NCBI GenBank assembly: GCA_028710415.1
Contig: JAQTUE010000030.1
Location: 1 to 64,000, forward strand
Direction of reading: 5' to 3'
DNA length: 64,000 nucleotides
From: Paludibacter sp.
GTDB taxonomy: Bacteria > Bacteroidota > Bacteroidia > Bacteroidales > Paludibacteraceae
Shown here piece by piece: positions 24,182 to 32,336 of the stretch. The translations under genes and the position numbers were made by a program. Within the stretch, counting starts at the first letter, position 1, and each line of letters opens with the position of its first letter. The notes under the pieces were generated by a model that saw only the letters and a program-made list of their open reading frames with translations, searched no databases and was not told the origin of the DNA.

Positions 24182-24770
24182 AAACCTTATTTTTCTTGTT
24201 TTTCACCCTTCGTAGAAAAATGTTCTCCCCAACCCCTACCCTTATTCCCTACTTTTAATCGGATTTAATGCAGTCTGATAGAATTTAAGAAATGCTTCAT
24301 ATTCTTCTGCAAATGTTTGTTTATGATGATATTCTTTTTGGTTCAGAATATATTTGCATACTTTATCAACATCCCCCTTCGATACAGAAAACGCTGAACA
24401 CGAAACCTGCCACTGAAAATTACCAACACATAGTTTATTTTCATTTATAAAATGAGAAGACCCTTCCGCAATTAAATTTGCCAATTGTTCTTCATCCATA
24501 TTCGATACCCGTGAAACAAGTAAATGAACATGTTCCGGATTGGCATAAATTGCATACAATTTACAATCATGATGATTGACAATTCCTGTCATGTACTTTT
24601 CAATCCGTTGCCTGTGTTCTTCCGAAATCACAGGCAATCTATGAAGAGTGGTAAACACAAAATGCGTATACAGGTTTTTATATTCTATTTTCATAAAATA
24701 AGGGATAAGGGTTGTGGTTGTGGGGATTATTTTTCTACGAAGGGTAAAAAATTAAAAAATAAGGTTTTTA
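24181..24770 (-). mobile_element. Autonomous RAYT element, copy 3
   Basis: About 590 bp: left end AAAACCTTATTTTTCTTG with ACCCTTCGTAGAAAA, the transposase gene on the minus strand, and right end TTTTTCTACGAAGGGTAAAA...AATAAGGTTTTT. The ends are inverted copies of one another and match copies 1 and 2. This is the likely source of the two shorter relatives. Confidence 0.82.
24242..24694 (-). CDS. REP-associated tyrosine transposase (RAYT, Y1/IS200-like)
   Basis: 150 aa single-domain HUH-type Y1 transposase. It has the metal-binding pair HVH at residues 55-57 (ANPEHVHLLVSRV), the start motif YTHFVFTTLHR, and the catalytic tyrosine region VCKYILNQKEYHHK with Tyr115 as probable nucleophile. Length and motifs are complete, so it may be active. 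Such enzymes nick and join single-stranded REP-type palindromes rather than generating classical target duplications. It is enclosed by inverted ends carrying GTAG, with two transposase-less relatives directly upstream. Its stop codon lies inside the sequence shared with those relatives. Confidence 0.9.
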   Translation of the reverse strand: MKIEYKNLYTHFVFTTLHRLPVISEEHRQRIEKYMTGIVNHHDCKLYAIYANPEHVHLLVSRVSNMDEEQLANLIAEGSSHFINENKLCVGNFQWQVSCSAFSVSKGDVDKVCKYILNQKEYHHKQTFAEEYEAFLKFYQTALNPIKSRE

Positions 24771-24901
24771 AAAAACTCTATACGAACCAACTTCTTAAAA
24801 ATTCTTTCTTCCAAATCTTATCAATACCATTATAACCACCTCCCTTTCTGTAAATAAGTATCTTGTAATTACTAAAGTAGATGTGCAAATATGATAAAAG
24901 T

Positions 24902-25726
24902 CTACAAATTCAACACCATCCTCAATGCCTTATATCCACCCGGACTGGTCTTGATTTGCTGCCCGTTTTTAAGCGTCAGCAGCTGGTTTTGTTTTTCATA
25001 GAGCTCAATCCGTGAGATCATTTCCACGTTCACAATCACCGAGCGGTGTACCCTGACAAATTGGTTATCAGGCAAATGCTCCTCGAAATATTTCATGGTT
25101 TGTTCTTTCAGGTATTTCCCCTGGGCGGTAAATATCTGCACATAATCACCATCGGCCTGAAGATACAGTATTTCGGGCACCATCACCACATGAATCTTAG
25201 TCCCTGATTTTACAGCAATACGTTCCAGCATTTCTACCTGGAGTTCCTTCTTTTGTTGAATTTCTTCCACCAACATAGGGGTATCAGAAGTTTCATCGGG
25301 TTGACCCTTTTGCAGCATCGACAGGCGGAATCGTTGGATAATCAGTATATAAATGAACAGGCCAATCAATCCGCGTATCGGCAAGAGTGGGACAAACAGA
25401 ATGGACAACTCCGTTCCAAAAATTAAATAAAAAATGCCATATCCGACACTCAGCCATAGGGCGATGCTCAAAAGCGCCATCGCCATGCTGTTTACCAACC
25501 GTTGGTAAAGTGTCAGGGCTTCAAAGTTACCATATTTCACAACGCTCCAGAGCAGGATGCCAATTACTCCAAATACTGCTGCATGGATTACCCCATCAAC
25601 CAGCACCATCCACAGGGGAAGTGCTATCAACCCCTGCAGTACAAATGTTTGCAACAAGGCATATACTATCCAAAGGAGGACATATTGAATTATTCTTGAT
25701 GTATTTTCCAGAAATGGATGTATCAT
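24902..25726 (-). CDS. Membrane-anchored LytTR transcriptional regulator
   Basis: 274 aa. About four membrane segments (residues ~10-135: VLLWIVYALLQTFVLQGLIA, GVIGILLWSVV, SMAMALLSIALWLSVGYGIFY, LLPIRGLIGLFIYILII), a coiled linker (~145-170), then a LytTR DNA-binding domain with YLQADGDYVQIFTAQGKY and FVRVHRSVIVNVEMISRI. There is no receiver or kinase domain, so it would act as a one-component regulator reading a membrane signal. It lies 142 nt downstream of the LiaF-like gene on the same strand, suggesting an envelope-stress module. Confidence 0.83.
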   Translation of the reverse strand: MIHPFLENTSRIIQYVLLWIVYALLQTFVLQGLIALPLWMVLVDGVIHAAVFGVIGILLWSVVKYGNFEALTLYQRLVNSMAMALLSIALWLSVGYGIFYLIFGTELSILFVPLLPIRGLIGLFIYILIIQRFRLSMLQKGQPDETSDTPMLVEEIQQKKELQVEMLERIAVKSGTKIHVVMVPEILYLQADGDYVQIFTAQGKYLKEQTMKYFEEHLPDNQFVRVHRSVIVNVEMISRIELYEKQNQLLTLKNGQQIKTSPGGYKALRMVLNL

Positions 25727-25868
25727 TTTCAGTTCTCAATTATCAGTAAAAAAGTAAGGAATCAACCGGTTTAAATTTCACAGGCCTTGTTTCTAATGCC
25801 TGAATAGTCACTTCGTATGAACTACTTATGAATCTATAAACACATTATCACATGCTCCTGTCAGCATA

Positions 25869-26681
25869 TTAATTTCTTAATTCTCCTCCTCCAAATACAC
25901 ATGAACCGGTTATAATCAGCTTGCGGGTAGTATCAAGCGGATCCTTGGGCAAGCGGTTATCCTGAAATCCACCAAACACAGCATCCAGGTGGGTTTCTAC
26001 AAACCAGTCGCTGGGTACGTAAATGGTAATTCCTCCAAAAACGGCATTCACATCCAAAACAGTTTCACCTACCGGAAGGTTTGTCCGGCGCAGGTCCAGT
26101 GTGAGGCCGCCAAATACAGCATTCAGTTCACCTCCTTTAAATTCTGGATCAAGCACTATATGGTCGCCACTGCCGAAAACACTGTTCTTTGAAAATCCTT
26201 CGCCGTTTACATTTCCCGACCACCTGGAATGATCATATTTGTATGACCGGTTATGGTTTTGGTGATGGTGGTGGTGATGCCATTTACGTTCCCAGGATTC
26301 AAAACCCCACTTTGGATACAATAATCGTTGCACAATTATGATTATCCCTGCAATAATAAATAATATTGGCCAATAAAAATGAACGAAATGAACATCCAAT
26401 CCCGGAAAAGTGGTTGGATAAGCTTCAATAATCTTAGGTACCAGGAAAAATTTACCTATAACAATTAGAATAATACCGAAAATCCATTGTCGTTTAAAAA
26501 GATTGACCACTCCCAGAAAGATCAGAAACATTTGCCACGATATCAATATACTTTTCATTTTTTCAGGGATAATTCCTGAATTAAAACCCAGAAAAATTAC
26601 CCCGATAACCATCAAAACCAGTCCGAAGCCCATTCCTTTAGTATAGCCCGAACGGAACGAATTTTTCACTTCATTTTCCAT
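25869..26681 (-). CDS. LiaF-like envelope protein with His-rich segment
   Basis: 270 aa. Four hydrophobic segments in the first ~115 residues (MGFGLVLMVIGVIFLGF, ILISWQMFLIFLGVVNLF, WIFGIILIVIGKFFLVP, WPILFIIAGIIIIVQRL) resemble the LiaI/LiaF membrane domain. A linker with six consecutive His (HHHHHHQNHNRS, ~138-149) follows, then a C-terminal beta-solenoid-like domain with repeating NAVFGGLTLDLRRT, NAVFGGITIYVP and DAVFGGFQDNRL units, as in LiaF. The His run could bind metal. Role inferred: sensing or damping cell-envelope stress together with the adjacent LytTR regulator. Confidence 0.8.
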   Translation of the reverse strand: MENEVKNSFRSGYTKGMGFGLVLMVIGVIFLGFNSGIIPEKMKSILISWQMFLIFLGVVNLFKRQWIFGIILIVIGKFFLVPKIIEAYPTTFPGLDVHFVHFYWPILFIIAGIIIIVQRLLYPKWGFESWERKWHHHHHHQNHNRSYKYDHSRWSGNVNGEGFSKNSVFGSGDHIVLDPEFKGGELNAVFGGLTLDLRRTNLPVGETVLDVNAVFGGITIYVPSDWFVETHLDAVFGGFQDNRLPKDPLDTTRKLIITGSCVFGGGELRN

Positions 26682-26707
26682 AATGATATTTTTTTAAAAT
26701 TATGCTG

Positions 26708-26715
26708 CAAAGATA
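26708..26715 (-). promoter_or_regulatory. -7 element of the LiaF-like/LytTR unit
   Basis: TATCTTTG on the minus strand, 26 nt upstream of the ATG. Confidence 0.55.
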
Positions 26716-26798
26716 CATGCATGACAACATACTGTACAAGTAAAAATCGATGAACAAAGTGTATATTCCCGACGAAGACCTGAAATAATGCCTGTAGA

Positions 26799-26840
26799 AA
26801 AATTCCCTGATGCACTTACCAAGTGCTATCAGGGAATTTA
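26799..26840 (-). terminator. Terminator of mscL
   Basis: Long stem AAATTCCCTGATGCACTT / AAGTGC-T-ATCAGGGAATTT with one bulged base and a 3-nt loop, 18 nt after the mscL stop. Confidence 0.82.
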
Positions 26841-26857
26841 ATATTTCGTAATTGAGT

Positions 26858-27262
26858 TTATTTTTTCAACAAATCCCGGATTTCTGTCAGCAATTGTTCT
26901 TCTTTGGAAGGAGTGGCAGGAGCAGCTTCCTCTTTTTTCTTTGACATGGAATTAATGCCTTTCACAAACAGGAAGATACAAAAAGCCACAATGAGGAAAT
27001 CGAAAGTCACCTGTAAAAAATTACCGTAATTTAATGTAACGGCTGCCTTTTTTACACCATCCACGATCATGGCAGGCTTCATTTCCCATTTCAGGTCTAC
27101 GAAATTAACCCCACCCACTAACAATCCGATCGGGGGCATGATGACATCTGCCACCAACGATGCAATAATTTTACCGAAAGCTCCACCAATAATCACACCG
27201 ACAGCTAAATCAATTACATTGCCACGCATGGCGAAATCTTTAAAATCTTTGAGTACACTCAT
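26858..27262 (-). CDS. mscL: Large-conductance mechanosensitive channel MscL
   Basis: 134 aa. Inner-membrane channel that opens under extreme membrane tension. N-terminal amphipathic MSVLKDFKDFAMRGNVIDLAVG, TM1 VGVIIGGAFGKIIASLVADVIMP with the pore-lining Gly/Ala spacing, TM2 FLQVTFDFLIVAFCIFLFVKG, and a C-terminal helix with KEEQLLTEIRDLLKK. Length is typical (~130-150). Single gene with its own terminator. Confidence 0.95.
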   Translation of the reverse strand: MSVLKDFKDFAMRGNVIDLAVGVIIGGAFGKIIASLVADVIMPPIGLLVGGVNFVDLKWEMKPAMIVDGVKKAAVTLNYGNFLQVTFDFLIVAFCIFLFVKGINSMSKKKEEAAPATPSKEEQLLTEIRDLLKK

Positions 27263-27694
27263 GGCTTTAAATAATTTTTAGTAAGTATTAATTTATGAAT
27301 TAAACGATATCCTATCTTTTTAAAACCAAGCAATTAAACATATTGTTCAAAATAAATGAAAATAATTTAATTTTAATTTACCTTCTCCAATTTTTCTATA
27401 GCAAGGGAAAGTTTGCAAAAGGCTTTAGGTGATTTTATCAAAAAACCCCGAAACCTCAGACTCCTGCAAATGTATTGATTTTCTCACACCTGGATACATA
27501 AATGCGTTAGTTTCTTAAAATTAATTGACTTTACCGACCCGTCTGATTTAACGAATGGAGGGGGAATAGACCGGGCAGGCCGGAAAAAGAAGTTGCGGGT
27601 TGGTAGTATTCTTCATCATATTTTAGCTTTAATTAAAATATAACTCATTTTCAACATCCATATAATATAGATATATTAACCTATAAATGATATG

Positions 27695-27738
27695 ATACAT
27701 CTAAGTTATATCTAAGATACATCTAAGATACATCTAAG
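27695..27738. repeat. 11-bp tandem repeat ATACATCTAAG
   Basis: Four units, the second changed to a TATATCTAAG variant; the last two are exact head-to-tail copies, followed by ATATAAC. The surrounding DNA is almost all A/T. Confidence 0.7.
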
Positions 27739-27906
27739 ATATAACGAAAACATCCTGAAGAATAAATGCCCCCATAAAATAAAAAAACGGAATAACTTTG
27801 CTGAACAAAGTGACAACTTATAACGATATTCTATCAATCCTATCCGAAGCAATGAAAGATTAATACAAAATGAGAGCGTTTGCTTTCATATTTGATAAAA
27901 AAAGAC

Positions 27907-27914
27907 TACTTTTG
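27907..27914 (+). promoter_or_regulatory. -7 element of the class IIB aldolase
   Basis: TACTTTTG, 35 nt before the ATG. TTTG tracts lie upstream but not at ideal -33 spacing. Confidence 0.6.
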
Positions 27915-27948
27915 CGGACAAATTATCAAACTATAAAATTCATTGAAA

Positions 27949-28941
27949 ATGGTAAATTACAAAGAACTTGGATTGGTCAATACCAGTGACTTATTCAAAA
28001 AAGCTATCGAAGGAAAGTATGCTATTCCTGCCTTTAATTTCAACAACATGGAACAAATGCAAGCAATTATTGCTGCCTGTGTTGAAACAAAATCACCCGT
28101 AATTTTGCAGGTATCGAGTGGTGCACGCAAATATGCGAACCAAACGTTGCTTCGTTACATGGCACAGGGTGCTGTGGAATATGCCAAAGAACTGGGCATG
28201 AATATTCCTGTTGTACTTCACCTGGATCATGGTGATAGCTTCGAACTTTGTAAAAGCTGTATCGAAACAGGTTTTTCTTCTGTTATGATTGACGGTTCAC
28301 ATTTACCATTCGAAGAAAATGTTGCTTTAACAAAACAGGTTGTTGACTATGCACACGCTCATGGCGTAAGCGTTGAAGGCGAATTAGGTGTTTTGGCAGG
28401 TGTTGAGGACGAAGTATCCCACGAACACCATACCTACACTCAACCTGAAGAAGTAGTGGAATTTGTAACCCGCACCGGTGTTGATTCATTGGCTATTTCT
28501 ATCGGAACTTCACACGGAGCTAACAAATTCACTCCGGCACAATGTACCCGCGACGAAAACGGAACATTGGTTCCACCTCCATTGCGTTTCGACATTTTGG
28601 AAGAAATTGAAAAATTAATTCCCGGTTTCCCAATCGTATTACACGGTTCATCTTCAGTGCCACAAGAATATGTTGAAACTATCAACAAATTCGGAGGTGC
28701 ATTGAAAGATTCAATCGGTATCCCTGAAGATCAATTGCGTCGTGCAGCTGCATCCGCAGTTTGTAAAATCAATATCGACTCTGATGGCCGTCTGGCGATG
28801 ACCGCTGCTATCCGCGAAGTAATGGCAACCAAACCCGGCGAATTCGATCCACGCAAGTATATCGGACCTGCACGTGACGAATTGAAAAAATTGTATGCTC
28901 ACAAAACTGTAAATGTTTTGGGTAGCGCAGGAAAAGCGTGA
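27949..28941 (+). CDS. fba: Class II fructose-1,6-bisphosphate aldolase, type B-like
   Basis: 330 aa zinc aldolase of glycolysis and gluconeogenesis, splitting fructose 1,6-bisphosphate into DHAP and glyceraldehyde 3-phosphate. Visible: VVLHLDHGDSFELCK (catalytic Asp and zinc His), GVSVEGELGVLAGVEDEVS, HGSSSVPQEY with a zinc His, and INIDSDGRLA. The subclass resembles the ~330-aa Bacteroides enzyme. The start ATG at 27949 is preferred over a TTG two codons upstream. It is convergent with a second, different class II aldolase across a bidirectional terminator. Which one carries the main flux is unknown. Confidence 0.92.
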   Translation: MVNYKELGLVNTSDLFKKAIEGKYAIPAFNFNNMEQMQAIIAACVETKSPVILQVSSGARKYANQTLLRYMAQGAVEYAKELGMNIPVVLHLDHGDSFELCKSCIETGFSSVMIDGSHLPFEENVALTKQVVDYAHAHGVSVEGELGVLAGVEDEVSHEHHTYTQPEEVVEFVTRTGVDSLAISIGTSHGANKFTPAQCTRDENGTLVPPPLRFDILEEIEKLIPGFPIVLHGSSSVPQEYVETINKFGGALKDSIGIPEDQLRRAAASAVCKINIDSDGRLAMTAAIREVMATKPGEFDPRKYIGPARDELKKLYAHKTVNVLGSAGKA

Positions 28942-29107
28942 GAAGAAAGTAGTAGGTAGTAGGTAGTTGGTAGTAAGTAGTAGGCTATTTGGTTACCCAG
29001 ACTTATCTAAATAATAAAGGTCGTTTCTTAATTGAAACGACCTTTAATTTTCTATATATTACCGGCTACCTACTACCGACTTTTTTCTACCGACTACCTT
29101 CTACCTA
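28942..29107. repeat. Complementary GTAGTAGGTAG arms around the aldolase terminator
   Basis: Left arm at ~28948-28983 (AGTAGTAGGTAGTAGGTAGT...) starts 6 nt after the first stop codon. Right arm ~29062-29107 (CTACCTACTACCGAC...CTACCTACTAC) is complementary and supplies the TAG stop of the opposite gene. A perfect terminator stem lies between the arms. Confidence 0.75.
29016..29045. terminator. Bidirectional terminator between the two aldolase genes
   Basis: Perfect 12-bp stem AAAGGTCGTTTC / GAAACGACCTTT with a 6-nt loop, flanked by A/T on both sides. Confidence 0.9.
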
Positions 29108-30187
29108 CTACAAACTATTCATTGCGTTTAAGTCTTCAAAAGCCACTTTCAGACGTGCAATAAGAGATTCTTCCCCTTTGCGTAACCATACGCGTGGGTC
29201 GTAGTATTTCTTGTTAGGTTTTTCTGATCCTTCAGGGTTACCAATCTGTCCCTGCAGGAAGCCACGATTAGCAGCTTCGAAGGCACGTACGCCATCCCAA
29301 TAAGCCCATTGGGTATCGGTATCGATATTCATTTTGATGACACCATAGCTGATGGCTTCGCGTATTTCGGCATGGGTAGAACCCGATCCACCGTGGAATA
29401 CAAAGTTTACAGGATGTTGTTCAGAAAGGCCTAATTTTTCTTTAATATAATCCTGTGAGTTTTTAAGGATAATCGGCATCAGTTTCACATTACCCGGTTT
29501 GTATACACCATGTACATTTCCAAAGGAAGCAGCAATAGTGAAATTTGGGGATACCTTGCTCAATTCCTGATAAGCATAAAGCACATCGGCAGGCTGGCTG
29601 TACAACAGGCTGTTGTCAACACCACTGTTATCAACGCCGTCTTCTTCACCACCGGTAATACCCAATTCAATTTCGAGGGTCATTCCCATTTTGCTCATGC
29701 GCTCAAGGTAGCGTTTGCTGATGGCGATATTTTCTTCGATAGGCTCTTCGGACAGATCGAGCATGTGAGAGCTGAAAAGCGGTTTGCCTGTTTCGGCAAA
29801 GTTTTTTTCACCTGCATCCAGGAGTCCGTCAATCCAGGGAAGTAATTTTTTTGCGGCATGGTCGGTATGCAGCACTACGTATACCCCATACGCTTCGGCT
29901 AAGGTATGAATGTGTTTTGCACCGGCAATAGCTCCCAGGATAGCAGCCTGCTGACCTTCAAGTTTTAATCCCTTGCCTGCATTAAACGCAGCTCCACCAT
30001 TCGAAAACTGAATCATAATCGGTGCATTGGAAACTTTAGCAGCTTCCATCACTGCATTTACGGTGGAAGAACTCACCACATTGACTGAAGGAATTGCAAA
30101 CCCGTTAGCTTTAGCTACCTGAAAGAGATATTGTAAATCTTTTCCGGTTACAACACCTGGTTTAATCACACCTGAAATCTTATCCAT
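29108..30187 (-). CDS. fbaA: Class II fructose-1,6-bisphosphate aldolase, type A (FbaA-like)
   Basis: 359 aa, the E. coli FbaA subclass length. Motifs: VVLHTDHAAKKLLPWIDGLL, MTLEIELGITGGEEDGVDN, FVFHGGSGSTHAEI and KMNIDTDTQWAYW, covering the zinc ligands and phosphate-binding loop; the FNAGKG loop is typical of class IIA. Sequence is clearly distinct from the neighbouring type-B-like enzyme, so this is not a recent duplication. The start is taken at ATG 30187 (MDKISG), two codons inside the longest frame. The stop codon TAG is part of the flanking TAGTAGGTAG arm. Confidence 0.93.
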   Translation of the reverse strand: MDKISGVIKPGVVTGKDLQYLFQVAKANGFAIPSVNVVSSSTVNAVMEAAKVSNAPIMIQFSNGGAAFNAGKGLKLEGQQAAILGAIAGAKHIHTLAEAYGVYVVLHTDHAAKKLLPWIDGLLDAGEKNFAETGKPLFSSHMLDLSEEPIEENIAISKRYLERMSKMGMTLEIELGITGGEEDGVDNSGVDNSLLYSQPADVLYAYQELSKVSPNFTIAASFGNVHGVYKPGNVKLMPIILKNSQDYIKEKLGLSEQHPVNFVFHGGSGSTHAEIREAISYGVIKMNIDTDTQWAYWDGVRAFEAANRGFLQGQIGNPEGSEKPNKKYYDPRVWLRKGEESLIARLKVAFEDLNAMNSL

Positions 30188-30399
30188 AATCAATTTATTT
30201 ATATGTTATTAATTAAAACGTAATCTATTAAAACAACCCAGATTCAAAAAAGTTGAATTTGATTTTGGAAACACAGGACAAAACAATCAATTGTCAGCCT
30301 GAGGTGATGTTATATATGTTTGAAGCGGAATGGGTTGAAAAAAACTGTCCACTCCGGCGATTCATTTTATTTTTGGAAGATTTGGATTAAGAAACATTC

Positions 30400-31182
30400 T
30401 TAATGCACCATCACCTCTGAAAGGAAATGTTCTAACTGCTCGGGTTTTACATTCGTGGTTAACTGGCCGTTGATAGCCCATGAAATATGCCCTGTTTCTT
30501 CGGAAACCACAATGGCAATGGAGTCGGAATGTTCGGTTATGCCCAGCGCAGCCCGATGCCTTAAACCCATTCGCCTTGGTATTGACTGATTCTTGGAAAC
30601 AGGCAGGATACAGGCAGCTGCTTTAAGTTTACGGTCGGAAACAATCAGTGCACCATCATGCAGGGGATTGTTTTTAAAAAAGATACATTCGATCAACCGG
30701 GAGTTGATGGCAGCATTGATTTGTTCGCCGGAATGGGTGTAAAACTCCAGGTTATTGTTGCGGGTAAGCACTATCAGGCCACCCGTTGCCGTTTTGGACA
30801 TATTGCGACAAGCCAGTACAATCTGCACAAGGTCAAAATCAGTTCTCTCCTTATCGTTGCTATCGTTAACAAAAATGCGTCTAATGGTATGGATAATGCT
30901 GCCTTTACGACGTGAACCTATTCTTGTGAGGAAACGGCGGAGTTCATCCTGGAACAGTACGATCAGCGCAAAGGCGCCAACACTCACGATGCGGTCGAAG
31001 ATACCACCGAGAAGTTCCATTTTAAAGACATACGACACAAGAAACCAACAAATGAGGAACGCAATGATGCCAACAAAGATATTAACCGCACCCGAACGTT
31101 TGAGCAGTTTAAAGGTCTGGTAGAGCAATATCGCTACCAGGAAAATATCAATAACATCCTTAAAACCAATTTGAAATCCCAT
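30400..31182 (-). CDS. cdaA: Diadenylate cyclase CdaA
   Basis: 260 aa membrane enzyme making c-di-AMP from two ATP. Three N-terminal membrane segments (~10-27, 33-53, 58-77) are followed by the DAC domain with DGA at 176-178 and RHR at 208-210 (GLRHRAALGITE), the catalytic signature. Downstream of folP on the same strand (gap ~43 nt), an arrangement I recall as common in Bacteroidota. c-di-AMP usually controls potassium and osmotic balance and wall homeostasis; its receptors are not evident here. Confidence 0.93.
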   Translation of the reverse strand: MGFQIGFKDVIDIFLVAILLYQTFKLLKRSGAVNIFVGIIAFLICWFLVSYVFKMELLGGIFDRIVSVGAFALIVLFQDELRRFLTRIGSRRKGSIIHTIRRIFVNDSNDKERTDFDLVQIVLACRNMSKTATGGLIVLTRNNNLEFYTHSGEQINAAINSRLIECIFFKNNPLHDGALIVSDRKLKAAACILPVSKNQSIPRRMGLRHRAALGITEHSDSIAIVVSEETGHISWAINGQLTTNVKPEQLEHFLSEVMVH

Positions 31183-31225
31183 GTATCTTGTATTTATCGA
31201 TTCATACTCCCACTTTGAAAACCTG

Positions 31226-32071
31226 TTATTTTTCCATGTATTTTTGATAAATGGTTACTGTCTGCACAGCTTGCTTCACATCATGCACCCGCAAAATAGA
31301 TGCGCCTCCCACCAGGGCCAACATATTGGCAGCGGTTGTGGCATTCAAGGCTTCGGTTGCATCAATGCCCAGGACTTTAGTGAGCATGGATTTGCGTGAA
31401 AGGCCTGCCAACAAAGGGACATTTAATTCCTTAAAATAAGGAAGCTTATTCAGCAATTTATAGTTTTGTTCGATGGTCTTTGCAAAACCGAACCCCGGAT
31501 CGACCACCACATCGTTGACTCCAAACAAATGTAATTGTGCCAGGCGCTTTTCAAGGAAACGCAATACTTCAGACACAACGTCCTCGTAGTTTAAATTGTT
31601 CTGCATAGTCTGGGGTGTTCCGCGCATGTGCATCAACACATAGGCTACACGTAATTCGGCAATCGTTTCGAACATTAAATCATCCAGGGTACCCCCGCTG
31701 ACATCATTAATTATGGCAACACCATAGTTCTTCACTACATTCCTGGCAACACCTGAACGGAAAGTATCTACCGAAACTACCACATCCGGGAAACTTTTCA
31801 GGATCACTTCCAATCCTTCGGACAATCGCCTGATTTCTTCGTCCTGGCTGATCAACTCTGCATTCGGCCGGGTGGAGTAGCCTCCAAGATCGATAATCCC
31901 TGCACCATCCCGGATCATAGTTTCAACCCCTTTTAAAATGGCTTTGTGGGACATGAAACGATTGCCCTCGAAAAACGAATCAGGGGTAACATTTACAATT
32001 CCCATCACCACAGGAATAGATAAATCAACCAAGTGGTTGTTCAGATTTAATTGCAATGAATTAGTTTTCAT
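31226..32071 (-). CDS. folP: Dihydropteroate synthase FolP
   Basis: 281 aa, folate pathway: condenses p-aminobenzoate with hydroxymethyl-dihydropterin pyrophosphate. Motifs: GIVNVTPDSFFEGNRF (loop 1), DLGGYSTRPNA (loop 2), VSVDTFRSGVA, INDVSGGTLD, VDPGFGFAKT and LAGLSRKSML. The ATG at 32071 (MKTNSLQLN) is chosen over a frame 57 codons longer because the extension is unlike the family and a TACTTTTG promoter element lies between. First gene of a folP-cdaA unit. Confidence 0.95.
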   Translation of the reverse strand: MKTNSLQLNLNNHLVDLSIPVVMGIVNVTPDSFFEGNRFMSHKAILKGVETMIRDGAGIIDLGGYSTRPNAELISQDEEIRRLSEGLEVILKSFPDVVVSVDTFRSGVARNVVKNYGVAIINDVSGGTLDDLMFETIAELRVAYVLMHMRGTPQTMQNNLNYEDVVSEVLRFLEKRLAQLHLFGVNDVVVDPGFGFAKTIEQNYKLLNKLPYFKELNVPLLAGLSRKSMLTKVLGIDATEALNATTAANMLALVGGASILRVHDVKQAVQTVTIYQKYMEK

Positions 32072-32117
32072 AATCTTGAAAAATATCAACAGGCTTTGCG
32101 TGATGTTAATACACTTG

Positions 32118-32125
32118 CAAAAGTA
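32118..32125 (-). promoter_or_regulatory. -7 element of folP-cdaA
   Basis: TACTTTTG on the minus strand, 46 nt upstream of the folP ATG. Confidence 0.62.
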
Positions 32126-32256
32126 AGAAAATATAGCGATAGAGACGTTAGAATACGAAATAATTGAAAATTTTAGGTCAAAGTATACGTTTTTTGTAGA
32201 AAACAAGTTATTATAGTGGAACATTTTTTCGGAAAACTCCAAAAAAACATTTTTCC

Positions 32257-32289
32257 TTGATTAAATACAGGAAAAAAATACTATTTTTG
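32257..32289 (+). promoter_or_regulatory. Promoter of the gldJ-like gene
   Basis: TTG at 32257-32259, 22-nt spacer, TATTTTTG at 32282-32289; start codon 48 nt downstream. Fits the Bacteroidota -33/-7 pattern. Confidence 0.6.
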
Positions 32290-32336
32290 CAAAGTTGTTT
32301 TAAACATTTTACATTCTTTAATTTATTTCACCTCAT

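Larger units (their letters stand above)
27263..27948. other. Long intergenic region with short tandem repeats
   Basis: 686 bp between divergent mscL and the aldolase. I see no gene. It contains a run of 11-bp units (ATACATCTAAG) at 27695-27738 and, at the right end, the aldolase promoter. Confidence 0.55.

Noticed and set aside
23105..24770. CRISPR-like array
   Set aside because: The repeat unit is ~538 bp with long inverted ends and a transposase; there are no short direct repeats with unique spacers and no cas genes.
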